From assembly GCA_007050995.1 (NCBI GenBank), contig VJOU01000006.1, positions 62,001 to 126,000 on the forward strand: 64,000 nucleotides of DNA, read 5' to 3'. Under the pieces are notes generated by a model. It saw nothing but the letters and a program-made list of their open reading frames with translations. It searched no databases and was not told the DNA's origin. Position numbers and translations under genes: made by a program. Shown here one piece after another: positions 1-8,165 of this stretch. Source of the DNA: Glycocaulis profundi (lineage in GTDB: Bacteria > Pseudomonadota > Alphaproteobacteria > Caulobacterales > Maricaulaceae). How positions within the stretch are numbered: the stretch's first letter is position 1; each line of letters opens with the position of its first letter.

Positions 1-51
1 GCGGAGATCGGGGTCGTCGTCCACGATCAGGACGGTCTTCTTGACGGCCAT
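1..51 (-). CDS. Response regulator receiver protein (N-terminal fragment)
   Basis: Only the first 17 codons lie in the window; the gene runs off the left edge. The minus strand reads MAVKKTVLIVDDDPDLR from an ATG at 51. A hydrophobic strand followed by three aspartates is the usual start of a CheY-like receiver domain: the acidic pocket that binds magnesium next to the phosphorylated Asp. Whether an output domain follows cannot be seen. Confidence 0.75.
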   Translation of the reverse strand, partial: MAVKKTVLIVDDDPDLR

Positions 52-191
52 GAAGCCTCCTCCAGCCGGGACGCCTTGGTGGGAGGGCAGAGCCTCCCCT
101 CCGGCGGCGCAAAAGGCAAGCGCATCCTGCCAACCCCCGCGCGCAGGGCGCGGTTCCTCCGGTATCGCCAGAATCGCCAGCCCGCGCTAGC

Positions 192-704
192 GTGACCCGC
201 ATGGAGATGACCGCCCGCGCCGATGGCTCATTCGTGTACGCAGACAAGACCCTGCGCTGCGCGCTGGGCCGGTCGGGCGTGATCGCCGCCGGCGCGAAGA
301 CCGAGGGCGACGGCGCCAGCCCCATCGGGCGATGGCCCGTGCGACGGGTGCTGTACCGGCCCGACCGGATCGACCCGCCCCGCACCGCCCTGCCCCTTCA
401 GGCCATCACGCCTGACGACGGCTGGTGCGACGACCCCGCCGATCCCGCCTACAACCGCCCCGTCCGCCTGCCCTGGCCCGCCCGCCACGAGACGATGACG
501 CGCGAGGACGGGCTGTATGATCTGGTGGTGGTGCTGGGCCATAACGACGATCCGCCCGCGCCCGGCCGGGGCTCGGCGATCTTCCTTCACTGCGCCCATC
601 CTGAATACAAGCCCACCGAGGGCTGCGTGGCGCTGGCGCGGGACGCGCTGATCGCGCTGGTGGAGATGCTCAAGCCCGGCGACGTGCTGGAGATCGCGCC
701 TTAA
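192..704 (+). CDS. L,D-transpeptidase (YkuD-like) family protein
   Basis: The 170-residue product matches short YkuD-type proteins that act in peptidoglycan cross-linking or trimming. The diagnostic C-terminal motif is present: FLHCAHPEYKPTEGCVAL contains the conserved His and, in the EGCVAL segment, the catalytic Cys. No signal peptide or lipobox is seen, so export is uncertain; this fits the short family members that many alphaproteobacteria carry beside yggS. The start could be GTG 192, ATG 201 or ATG 207, and no strong ribosome binding site decides. The stop lies a few bases from the stop of the convergent yggS gene (the two genes overlap by 4 nt). Confidence 0.75.
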   Translation: MTRMEMTARADGSFVYADKTLRCALGRSGVIAAGAKTEGDGASPIGRWPVRRVLYRPDRIDPPRTALPLQAITPDDGWCDDPADPAYNRPVRLPWPARHETMTREDGLYDLVVVLGHNDDPPAPGRGSAIFLHCAHPEYKPTEGCVALARDALIALVEMLKPGDVLEIAP

Positions 705-1387
705 GCGCGCTCGCCGAACAGGGCCGAACCCACACGCACGGAGGTGGCCCCCAGCCGCACGGCCAGTTCGTAATCGGCGCTCATGCCCATCGACAGTTTC
801 TCGAGCCCGTGGCGCCTCGCGAGCCTGGCCAGCAGGGCGAAATGCAGCGAGGCGGGCTCCTCGACGGGCGGAATGCACATCAGCCCCTCGACCGCGAGGC
901 CGTGGGTCTCGCGCACCATGTCGAGGAAGGCGGGCAGATCGGCGGGCGCGACGCCGGCCTTCTGGGGCTCCTCGCCGGTGTTGACCTGCACGAACAGGCG
1001 CGGCGCCCGCCCGGTCCTGTCGAAGGCCTTCACCAGCGCGGCGGCCAGGCTTTCGCGGTCCAGCGTCTCGATCACGTCGAACAGCGCGCAGGCGTCCGCC
1101 GCCTTGTTCGACTGCAGCGGCCCGACCAGCCGCAGCTCCAGATCGGCGCGGGCCTCCCGCCGTCCGGCCCAGCGCTCGCGCGCCTCCTGCACTCGGTTCT
1201 CGCCGAACACGCGCTGTCCCGCGGCCAGGGCGGCTTCGATGCGGTCGTCGGGCTGCATCTTGGAGACGGCCACCAGCGCGACGCCTGACGGGTCGCGGCC
1301 CGCGGCCTTGGCGGCGTCGGCGATACGCGACAGGATGGCGGAGCGGGCGGCGGCGACGCCGTCCTGTTCGGAGAGATCGGGGTTCAT
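701..1387 (-). CDS. YggS family PLP homeostasis protein
   Basis: Product of 228 residues of the YggS/PROSC (PLPBP) family. These fold as a single alanine-racemase-like barrel, bind pyridoxal phosphate and keep its pool and amino-acid pools balanced, without racemase activity. The PLP lysine lies in AVSKMQ near residue 36. FGENRVQEA, QVNTGEEPQKAG and the late SMGMSADYELAV segment are family signatures. The ATG at 1387 is preferred to an upstream start at 1429 because homology begins near MNPDLSEQ. It is divergent from the ThiE-like gene with only 6 bp between start codons, so each promoter must lie inside the other gene. Confidence 0.92.
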   Translation of the reverse strand: MNPDLSEQDGVAAARSAILSRIADAAKAAGRDPSGVALVAVSKMQPDDRIEAALAAGQRVFGENRVQEARERWAGRREARADLELRLVGPLQSNKAADACALFDVIETLDRESLAAALVKAFDRTGRAPRLFVQVNTGEEPQKAGVAPADLPAFLDMVRETHGLAVEGLMCIPPVEEPASLHFALLARLARRHGLEKLSMGMSADYELAVRLGATSVRVGSALFGERA

Positions 1388-1393
1388 GGCGGC

Positions 1394-2008
1394 ATGACCT
1401 ATGACGGCGCGGCCGCTCTGGCAAGACACGCGCAGACCCTGCGGCAGACGGCCCGGCGGGCGGCGCCCGGCCTGCCCGCCCTGTTCTGGCTGACCGATCC
1501 GGACCGCACGCCCGACCTGCTGGCCGGGGCGCTGGCCCTGCCGCCCGGCTCAGGCGTCATCCTGCGCCATTTCGGGCGGCCGGACCTGAGGGCCGCCGCC
1601 TCTCCCCTCGCCGCCATCGCCCGCGCGCGCGCGCTGGTCCTGCTGATCGCCGCCGACCCGGTTCTGGCCGCGACCAGCGGCGCGCACGGGGTTCACTGGC
1701 CGAACCGGATGCTCGCCCGCGCCCGGCGCTGGCGCGCGCGGCGACCGGACTGGACCGTCACCGCCAGCGCCCATTCCGCGCGCGAGATCGCCCGCGCGGA
1801 GGGTCTGGCCGATGCGGTCTTCCTGTCGCCGATCTTTCCCAGCGCCAGCCCGAGCGCGACCCGGCCTCTGGGGCCGCTGCGGGCGGGACGGATCGCGCAG
1901 GACGCGCCCATGCCGGTGCTCGCGCTGGGCGGGGTGAACACGCGCACGGTCAGGCGACTGCAGGGACTGGGGTTTTCAGGGATTGGCGCGGTGGGCGCGC
2001 TGGCCTGA
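1394..2008 (+). CDS. Thiamine phosphate synthase family protein (ThiE/TenI-like)
   Basis: A 204-residue TIM-barrel protein of the ThiE/TenI family. ThiE joins HMP-pyrophosphate and the thiazole phosphate; TenI relatives isomerise the thiazole. Visible landmarks are the early FWLTDPDR strand, GVHWPN, SAHSAREIARAEGLADAV and the phosphate-binding end PVLALGGVNTRTVRRL. The pyrophosphate-binding loops of true ThiE are poorly preserved, so this may be one of the divergent alphaproteobacterial ThiE-like proteins found next to yggS. No other thiamine gene is nearby. Confidence 0.75.
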   Translation: MTYDGAAALARHAQTLRQTARRAAPGLPALFWLTDPDRTPDLLAGALALPPGSGVILRHFGRPDLRAAASPLAAIARARALVLLIAADPVLAATSGAHGVHWPNRMLARARRWRARRPDWTVTASAHSAREIARAEGLADAVFLSPIFPSASPSATRPLGPLRAGRIAQDAPMPVLALGGVNTRTVRRLQGLGFSGIGAVGALA

Positions 2009-2011
2009 GGC

Positions 2012-2596
2012 CTAGAAGCGGAAGGCGCTCTCGAACTTGATTTCCGGAGAGCGGCGCTCGACCTCCTCGCCGAAGATGTCCTCTTCGGGATTGGTGAAGC
2101 GCACGTCCGCGCCCAGCCGCAGCCGGGGATTGACCTCGAAGAAGGCGCCCGCGCTGAAGTCCTGAGCATCGAACTGGGGTCCGCGGGGCCGTTCGGTCAG
2201 GCCCAGCGTGAAGCCCCAGCGCTCACCGGCGGAGACGCGGAATTCCTCGCCCGTCGCGGTGTGATTATAACCACGGTAGAGGGCGGACGGCGCGCTGGTG
2301 AAGCGCTCGTACCAGGGCAGCGCCGATGCGGTGGTGGTCGCGGGCGCGCTCTGGGGCTGGGAGGACGGACGCAGGTCCGCAGTCCCGGCCTCGTCCGCGG
2401 CGCTGTCTTCGATCCCCATCGCGTTCAGCGACAGGATGTCAGGCGCGGCCCGCAGGGACATGGACTCGGTGATCTGCGCTCCGCGCAGGCTGAAACCGCC
2501 TTCCCGTTCAGACTCCTGCGCGAGCGCGGAGGGCGCGCCGAGAAGCGCGACCGCCGTGACACCGGCGCAGATGAACTGGAAAACCCTCGCGGGCAT
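2012..2596 (-). CDS. ntrZ: NtrZ-like periplasmic protein
   Basis: Secreted protein of 194 residues with a clear signal peptide ending near SALAQ. The middle is low-complexity (QPQSAPATTTASALPW) and the C-terminal half is beta-rich (WGFTLGLTERP, RLRLGADVRFTNPEEDIFG, ending KFESAFRF). This layout and the position near parAB recall Caulobacter NtrZ, a small periplasmic protein that controls the NtrY sensor kinase. The assignment rests on remembered family features and on synteny, not on an alignment. No ntrYX genes are in the window. It is convergent with the ThiE-like gene, with 3 bp between stops. Confidence 0.55.
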   Translation of the reverse strand: MPARVFQFICAGVTAVALLGAPSALAQESEREGGFSLRGAQITESMSLRAAPDILSLNAMGIEDSAADEAGTADLRPSSQPQSAPATTTASALPWYERFTSAPSALYRGYNHTATGEEFRVSAGERWGFTLGLTERPRGPQFDAQDFSAGAFFEVNPRLRLGADVRFTNPEEDIFGEEVERRSPEIKFESAFRF

Positions 2597-2690
2597 GCGG
2601 ATACTCCCTCAGCCACGGCCAAGATAGGCCTGAGTCATACGCCTGAAAACCCATGGATATCCCTTAACCAAGAAAAACGTCCGAAGCGTG

Positions 2691-3920
2691 TCAAAAGCGC
2701 AACCCCGCCTCCACGAAGACGTGAGTCCCGTCAAGGGTTTGCGAGGCTCCCGGCAGGCCCTCACCGGCCCGCTGACGCCGCTCCCCATGCTGGATTCCGG
2801 CTCCGATCAGCGCCCCGTTCGCCAGCGCCCGCGACAGCCCCGCCTGAGCCACGGTTCCGCGCGCGCCGAAATGTCCGCTGCGGGCGCGGGAGAGCTCCGC
2901 GGCGGCCAGCCAGTCGCCGAACTCATAGCTCGCCGACGCCGACAGCGCCTCGTAGCGCCCGCCCGCAAGTCCGTCATTGGAGGCCAGAGCGCCAGCCCCG
3001 ATGCTCAGCGGCCCATCCTGCCAGACCGCCCGGGCCGAGACCGCCCAGGGATCCTCGAAGGACGCCGCGAACGGGCCGGACGCCTCGCCCCGCGCCCCGG
3101 TGACGCTGGCCGTCCAGCGCTGGCCCGACGTGCGGAAACGGTGGTTGAAGGACAGCCCTGCCTCGATCACATGGCGAGCGCCCGCCGAAGCCAGGACATC
3201 AGGGTCGGGCCGCAGGCGGCACGCCTCCACCCCGCAGGCATCCGCGTCCGGCGTGTAGGACAGCGCCGCGCGGAAGCCCACGATCCGCCGCGAGCGGGCG
3301 GTGAGCTTCAGAGCATGACCGGACAGGGTGTTGGCCGTGGACCCGAAGGCCAGTCCCGTTGGATCGACGAGCCCTGCATCAGCCCGCGCCAGCCGGAACG
3401 CGCCCGGCAGCGCATCGGCCTCCAGCCGCGCCGCGCCTTCGCCCAGCCCCGCTCGCAGCTCGCCCCAGCCATGCAGGGCGTAAAGCTCGGCGGTCTCGAC
3501 GCCCGCCCGTGCCCCTGCGGAGCTAATTCCCGGCGCGGCGTGCAGTCCTGTGAACGTGCCGACCGCGGGCAGGCCCGCGACCGAGGCGCAGCTGTCCGCG
3601 CCGACGGGGCAGTCCCCGACCTGCTGGGCGATGCCCCGGCGGCCGCTGTCGCGCTGGATCCGCCCGCCCAGCCTGACGCCATAGCGCGTGCCGTCCTGCG
3701 CGATGCGTTCGGCGGAGGCGCGCAGGTGGATGTCGCCATACGGCGCGGAGACGCCCGCATCAGGGGAAGGCGCGGACACGAGCAGGTCGGCCTCGCCTGC
3801 GATGTCGAACACGATGTCTGAGAAAAATCCGGGAGCGGGGTTCTGGGAATGGGCGGACGGCGTGGCCGCGAGAACTGCGCCCAGGGCGCTGATCAGGATC
3901 GCGCCGGGCGGCAGTGTCAT
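2691..3920 (-). CDS. Outer-membrane porin-like protein
   Basis: The 409-residue product has a signal peptide (hydrophobic stretch ILISALGAVLAATPSAHS) and then alternating beta-strand segments rich in Gly and aromatics, ending in VFVEAGLRF. A terminal Phe is the usual assembly signal for outer-membrane barrels. Segments such as YGVRLGGRIQRDSG and a paired GDCPVGADSC region resemble the general Gram-negative porin families. The ATG at 3920 is chosen over an upstream start at 3974 because it begins the signal peptide. Substrate is unknown. A palindrome at 4032-4053 lies upstream. Confidence 0.7.
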   Translation of the reverse strand: MTLPPGAILISALGAVLAATPSAHSQNPAPGFFSDIVFDIAGEADLLVSAPSPDAGVSAPYGDIHLRASAERIAQDGTRYGVRLGGRIQRDSGRRGIAQQVGDCPVGADSCASVAGLPAVGTFTGLHAAPGISSAGARAGVETAELYALHGWGELRAGLGEGAARLEADALPGAFRLARADAGLVDPTGLAFGSTANTLSGHALKLTARSRRIVGFRAALSYTPDADACGVEACRLRPDPDVLASAGARHVIEAGLSFNHRFRTSGQRWTASVTGARGEASGPFAASFEDPWAVSARAVWQDGPLSIGAGALASNDGLAGGRYEALSASASYEFGDWLAAAELSRARSGHFGARGTVAQAGLSRALANGALIGAGIQHGERRQRAGEGLPGASQTLDGTHVFVEAGLRF

Positions 3921-4031
3921 GGTCTCGCGGCCTCGCCGTCTAGCCCCGTCCCCCCGGACGTGGGCACACAACACCCGCTCGCGATGAATCGGTCAAGCGG
4001 ACGGGGCGGCCCCGTCTGACGCGCGTTCATG

Positions 4032-4053
4032 ATTGTGGCAGCGGCGCCACAAT
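4032..4053. repeat. Palindrome ATTGTGGC-N6-GCCACAAT
   Basis: Perfect 8-bp arms separated by 6 bp lie in the 250-bp divergent region between the porin gene (minus) and the DUF3576 lipoprotein gene (plus). Position and symmetry suit a dimeric repressor or activator site for either gene. The regulator is unknown and no poly-T follows, so it does not look like a terminator. Confidence 0.4.
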
Positions 4054-4172
4054 AGCCCGGGCGCCTTCGACCCTCTGGCCATCGCGCCGGGCCATGCTAT
4101 AGAGGCGGACAGCGCCCCGCGGCCGTGCGCCCGCGCGGGCTTCAGGCCCATGCCCCTTGAAAGGTGTCCTTG

Positions 4173-4661
4173 ATGCGTCTGCGCCCCTTCACTCTCGCCG
4201 CCAGCGTCTGCTGCGCCGCCCTCGTCCTGGCGTCCTGCACCCAGCGGCAGACCGAACGCCCCCACCCGCTGGCCGGGATCGGCGGCGTCTTCGGTGGCGG
4301 ATCGCGTGCCGCGGACCCCAACGCCCAGGTCGCGGGCATCGGCGTGAACAGCCTCCTGTGGCGGGCGAGCCTCGACACGCTGGGCTTCATGCCGCTCGAG
4401 CAGGTCGATCCCTATGGCGGGGTCATCATCACCGACTGGCACGCCAATCCCGAGGTTCCCGGCGAGCGCTTCAAGGCGACCGTCTACATTCTCGACAGCC
4501 GCCTGCGCGGCGACGCCCTGTCCGTCCAGCTCTTCCGTCAGGAGCAGGCCGCGGGCGGGTGGCAGGACGCCGCGGTCGATCCGGCCACCCGGATTCAGGT
4601 CGAGAACGCCATCCTCACCCGGGCGCGCCAGCTGCGCATCGCCCAGACCGACAGCCGCTAA
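4173..4661 (+). CDS. DUF3576 lipoprotein
   Basis: Lipoprotein of 162 residues with a signal peptide and lipobox LASC (Cys at about residue 22), followed by a 110-residue domain typical of DUF3576 proteins (GVNSLLWRASLDTLGF, GGVIITDWHANP, ERFKATVYILD). These sit beside leuS and lptE in many alphaproteobacteria and are of unknown function, probably envelope-related. The ATG at 4173 is preferred to the in-frame GTG at 4164, which is part of the likely Shine-Dalgarno AAAGG. The gene ends 4 bp before lptE. The leuS gene often found between these two is absent here. Confidence 0.85.
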   Translation: MRLRPFTLAASVCCAALVLASCTQRQTERPHPLAGIGGVFGGGSRAADPNAQVAGIGVNSLLWRASLDTLGFMPLEQVDPYGGVIITDWHANPEVPGERFKATVYILDSRLRGDALSVQLFRQEQAAGGWQDAAVDPATRIQVENAILTRARQLRIAQTDSR

Positions 4662-4665
4662 GGCC

Positions 4666-5181
4666 ATGTGGGGCGGCCCCGCCCGGCTCCTGGCCGTCCT
4701 CGCCCTCGCCGCCGCGCTGGCGGGCCTGTCCGCCTGCGGTTTCCGGCCTGTCTATGGCGGCGCGGCCGCTGGCGCGCTGGCCGGCGCGCCGGTGTCAGCA
4801 GGATCGGAAGACCGGCTTGGCTTTCTGGTCGCCAACGCGGTCCGCGAGCAGACCGGAGCGGGCGACAGCCCCTATCGCATCGCGCTCTCCACATCGTCGC
4901 GTGAACGCGGTCTGGGCCGCGCCGGAGACGGGCGGGCCACCCGGTTCGCGCTGCAGGTCACCGTCCGTTACACCCTTACCCGGGCCGACGGGCGCGACGA
5001 GCCGCCCGTCCGGGGCAGCGTGCAGGAGCGCATCCTCTTCGAGGCGCCCAACGATCCCTTCGCCCTCATCTCCGCGCGTTCGCAGGCCGAGCAGCGCGCC
5101 GCCGAGACTTTGGGTCTGGCCGTCATCCGGGACGCTTCGATCGCCGTCGGCCGGGCGCGGGATCCGCGCCTGAACCCGTGA
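4666..5181 (+). CDS. lptE: LPS assembly lipoprotein LptE
   Basis: LptE plugs the LptD barrel and helps insert LPS into the outer leaflet of the outer membrane. The 171-residue product starts with a signal peptide and lipobox LSAC (Cys about residue 24), followed at once by GFRPVYG, the hallmark of alphaproteobacterial LptE. The remainder is a short alpha/beta domain with ALQVTVRYTL and an LISARSQAEQRAAETLG helix. It is 4 bp downstream of the DUF3576 gene and overlaps holA by 4 nt (GTGA), so the three are probably one operon. Confidence 0.88.
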   Translation: MWGGPARLLAVLALAAALAGLSACGFRPVYGGAAAGALAGAPVSAGSEDRLGFLVANAVREQTGAGDSPYRIALSTSSRERGLGRAGDGRATRFALQVTVRYTLTRADGRDEPPVRGSVQERILFEAPNDPFALISARSQAEQRAAETLGLAVIRDASIAVGRARDPRLNP

Positions 5182-6218
5182 AGGCGAACGCCAGAGACAC
5201 CGAACGCTGGCTGACCCGGCCGGACCCCGCCACGCGCGTCTTTCTCGTTTTCGGCCCCGATCAGGGCCTGGTGCGCGAGCGCGCCGGAGCGTTGGCCGCC
5301 GTCCTCATCAAGGGCGAAGATGACGCCTTCGCCGTCTCCCGCCTCACCGACGACGATTTGAAATCCGATCCCGCAAGCCTGGCCGACGCCATGGCCGCCA
5401 TGTCGCTGCTGGGCGGCGCGCGTCTGGTCCGCCTCCGGCTGTCGGGCGAGAACGCCACTGCCGCGAGCTGGCTCGCCGACTTCGAAAAGGGTGTCGCGCC
5501 CGCCGAGGCCAGGCTGGTCATCGAAGCGGGCGACATGAAAAAAACCAGCAAGATCAGGAAGATCGCCGAGGCCAGCAAAACCATGGTCGCGATCGCCTGC
5601 TATGCGGACAATCCCCGTGACCTGATGAAACTGGCCGAGGACAGCCTCGCGGCGGAAGGGCTGTCTCTGGCTCCTGACGCACGCGCGCCGCTCTCCGCCA
5701 TACTCGAAGGCGATCGCCAGCTCGCCCGGTCCGAGATCGAGAAGCTGATCCTGTACAAGGGCCTGAAGGACCAGCGGCAGGGGGACGACACCGTGAGCGG
5801 CGCGGACATCGCCGCGGTCTGCGCCTCTGGCGCGGAAGCCGCCCTTGATCAGGTGATCGACCCGGCCATGCTGGGCGAGGCCGAGGCCGCCGACCGGGGC
5901 TATGCCCGGGCGATGGAATCCGGGATCAGCCCCGTGGGCATACTGCGCGCGCTCCAGCGCAAGATCGACCAGATCGACACCGTCCAGACCGCGGGCGGCG
6001 ATCCCGGCGCGCTGGCCCGGGCGGGCGTGCCCCGCTTCGGACCGCCCGCCGACCGGTTCCAGCGCACCGCCCGGCTGTGGACCGGCCGCAGGCTCGAACA
6101 TGCCCGCGCGCTCGCCTTCGAGGCAGAGCGGGCCGTCAAACGCTCCGGCGCACCTGCCGAAGCCCTCGTCGGGGCGCTTTTGCTGCGGATTGCGAAAGGC
6201 GCGAAAGCGGGCCGCTGA
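5178..6218 (+). CDS. holA: DNA polymerase III subunit delta
   Basis: HolA opens the beta sliding clamp as part of the clamp loader. The 346-residue product has the expected length and family features: an N-terminal RVFLVFGPDQGLVRERAG segment with the degenerate nucleotide-binding loop, LGGARLVRLRLSG, then LARSEIEKLILYKG and a C-terminal helical collar region (GISPVGILRALQRKIDQI). Start is GTG 5178, inside the lptE stop, indicating translational coupling. The gene ends 202 bp from the convergent parB; no clear intrinsic terminator is seen in that gap. Confidence 0.92.
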   Translation: MKANARDTERWLTRPDPATRVFLVFGPDQGLVRERAGALAAVLIKGEDDAFAVSRLTDDDLKSDPASLADAMAAMSLLGGARLVRLRLSGENATAASWLADFEKGVAPAEARLVIEAGDMKKTSKIRKIAEASKTMVAIACYADNPRDLMKLAEDSLAAEGLSLAPDARAPLSAILEGDRQLARSEIEKLILYKGLKDQRQGDDTVSGADIAAVCASGAEAALDQVIDPAMLGEAEAADRGYARAMESGISPVGILRALQRKIDQIDTVQTAGGDPGALARAGVPRFGPPADRFQRTARLWTGRRLEHARALAFEAERAVKRSGAPAEALVGALLLRIAKGAKAGR

Positions 6219-6420
6219 AGCCGCGGCACTACGCATTTACCGTAAAGGTTAGCCCTTTTACTTCAATGGCTTGGACAACAAGTCCGTCATCGGAGTGAAC
6301 CCGGTATGACCGGTTTGGCCGTCCACGGACAGCCCCTGAGATCGCGCAAGACGCCCCACGGTGCGTCCAGAATGATTTCAGGCCGCGAGAGAGCGATGTT
6401 TTGAAGGGTGTTCCGCGGTC

Positions 6421-7341
6421 TCAGCCGCGCGCGGAGAGCCGGCGGCAAAGATCGTCGAGCTGCTCGAGGGTCGAGTAGCGAATTTTCACCTCGCCCCCCT
6501 CGCCCGCATGACGGATGTCGACCTCAAGGCCGAGCCGCTCGGCGAGGTCGGCTTCGAGCGCCCGGGTGTCGGCGTCCTTGTCCGTCCCGCCCGAACCGCG
6601 AACCGGTTTCGCCCCGCCCTTGGTCTCCGGTGCCGCCGCCTTCCGCGCGAGCGCTTCCGCGCCGCGGACGGACAGGCCCTTGGCCACGATCTCGTCGGCC
6701 AGCGCGGCGGGGTCGTCCGCCGAGGCGATGGCCCGGGCGTGGCCGGCGGTCAGCTCCCCGGCCTCGAGCCGGTCGAGCACCGCCTTGGGCAGGGACAGAA
6801 GCCGCAGCGCGTTGGCGACATGGACCCGGGACTTGCCCACCGCGCGGGCGACCTCCTCCTGGGTATGGCCGAAATTCTCGATCAGCTGCTTCAAGGCGCG
6901 GGCCTCTTCAACCGCCGTGAGGTCGGACCGCTGGACGTTCTCGACGATGGCGATCTCGAGCGTCTCGCGATCGGTCAGCTCCCGGATCAGGACCGGAATC
7001 TCGTGCAGGCGCGCCCTCTGAGACGCGCGCCAGCGGCGTTCGCCGGCCACCACCTGATAGCGTCCGCCCTCGACGGGGCGGACCAGAACCGGCTGGAGCA
7101 GCCCTTTGTCGGCGATGGACTCCGCCAGCTCAGCCAGCTCCGCCTCGCCGAACCGGCGGCGCGGCTGGTCCGGATTGGCCTCGATCAGTTCGATGGGCAG
7201 GGTGCGGATACCCGCGCTTCCGGGGCGTGACCCGGCCTCGCCGGTGATCTCCTCGCGGGCGGCCTCGGCCTCCTCGCCTTCGCCGAACAGGGCGCTCAGA
7301 CCCCGGCCCAGCCCCCGCGTGCGCTCGCCCGCTCCGCTCAT
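6421..7341 (-). CDS. parB: Chromosome partitioning protein ParB
   Basis: ParB binds parS and spreads as a CTP-dependent DNA clamp to segregate origins. The 306-residue product shows the N-terminal GLGRGLSALFGE ParA-interacting segment, the CTP-binding motifs GERRWRA and ENVQRSDL, and a helix-turn-helix (HTQEEVARAVGKSRVHVAN) that reads parS. The C-terminal dimerisation segment is KIRYSTLEQLDDLCRRL. It overlaps parA by 4 nt. Three perfect parS sites lie upstream inside rsmG, mnmG and mnmE. Confidence 0.97.
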   Translation of the reverse strand: MSGAGERTRGLGRGLSALFGEGEEAEAAREEITGEAGSRPGSAGIRTLPIELIEANPDQPRRRFGEAELAELAESIADKGLLQPVLVRPVEGGRYQVVAGERRWRASQRARLHEIPVLIRELTDRETLEIAIVENVQRSDLTAVEEARALKQLIENFGHTQEEVARAVGKSRVHVANALRLLSLPKAVLDRLEAGELTAGHARAIASADDPAALADEIVAKGLSVRGAEALARKAAAPETKGGAKPVRGSGGTDKDADTRALEADLAERLGLEVDIRHAGEGGEVKIRYSTLEQLDDLCRRLSARG

Positions 7342-8165
7342 GCCGGGACCTTCTCGCGGACGGCCTTGCGCTCCTGCTTCACCAGCTCTTTCGCAAGGCC
7401 GATATAGGCCTGCGATCCGGTGCAGTTGATGTCATAAAGCAGGACCGGCTTGCCGAAGGACGGCGCCTCGGAGACCCGCACATTGCGCGGGATCATGGTC
7501 TTGTAGACCTTGTCGCCGAAGTGCTCGCGCACGTCGGCGGCGACCTGGGCGGAGAGGTTGTTGCGCCGGTCATACATGGTCAGCACCACGCCCTGGATGG
7601 CCAGATCCCGGTTGAGATTGCCCCGCACCAGCTCGATGGTCCGGAGCAGCTGGGACAGGCCTTCCAGCGCGAAGAACTCGCACTGGAGCGGCACCAGCAC
7701 GGAATCGGACGCGGTCATGGCGTTGACCGTCAGCAGGTTCAGAGAGGGCGGGCAGTCGATCAGGATGTAGTCGCACCGGTCGCCCGCCTCGGCCATGTCG
7801 CGTCGGAACCGGTCCATGGCGTGGCGCAGCCGGTAGGACCGGCGCGGCATGTTCGACAGCTCCAGCTCCGCGCCCGACAGATCCGCGTCCGACGGAATGA
7901 TCGACAGGCCCGGAACCGTGGTGTCGATCCGCGCGTCGCGCATGGGCTTTTCATTGACCAGCACATCATAGCTGGTGAATTTGCGCGCCGAGCGCGGCAC
8001 GCCCAGCCCGGTGGAGGCGTTGCCCTGCGGGTCGATGTCCAGCACCAGCACCTTCTGGCCGATGGCGGCGAGCGCGGTGGCCAGATTGATGGCCGTGGTG
8101 GTCTTGCCCACCCCGCCCTTCTGGTTGGCCACGGCGATGACTTTGGGGGCGTTATCAGCGAGCAC
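7338..8165 (-). CDS. parA: Chromosome partitioning ATPase ParA
   Basis: ParA is the deviant-Walker ATPase that pulls ParB-parS complexes apart. The 275-residue product has the deviant Walker A motif KGGVGKTTTAINLA at about residues 16-29, a Walker B region (YILIDCPPSLNLLTVNA) and the typical EAPSFGKPVLLYD near the C terminus. Translation starts at GTG 8165, inside the end of rsmG (11-nt overlap), and the stop overlaps parB. rsmG-parA-parB is therefore tightly coupled. Confidence 0.97.
   Translation of the reverse strand: MLADNAPKVIAVANQKGGVGKTTTAINLATALAAIGQKVLVLDIDPQGNASTGLGVPRSARKFTSYDVLVNEKPMRDARIDTTVPGLSIIPSDADLSGAELELSNMPRRSYRLRHAMDRFRRDMAEAGDRCDYILIDCPPSLNLLTVNAMTASDSVLVPLQCEFFALEGLSQLLRTIELVRGNLNRDLAIQGVVLTMYDRRNNLSAQVAADVREHFGDKVYKTMIPRNVRVSEAPSFGKPVLLYDINCTGSQAYIGLAKELVKQERKAVREKVPA

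Noticed and set aside
6219-6420. Intrinsic terminator or extra parS between holA and parB
   Set aside because: Only short imperfect pairings and no parS-like 16-mer were seen in this 202-bp gap.
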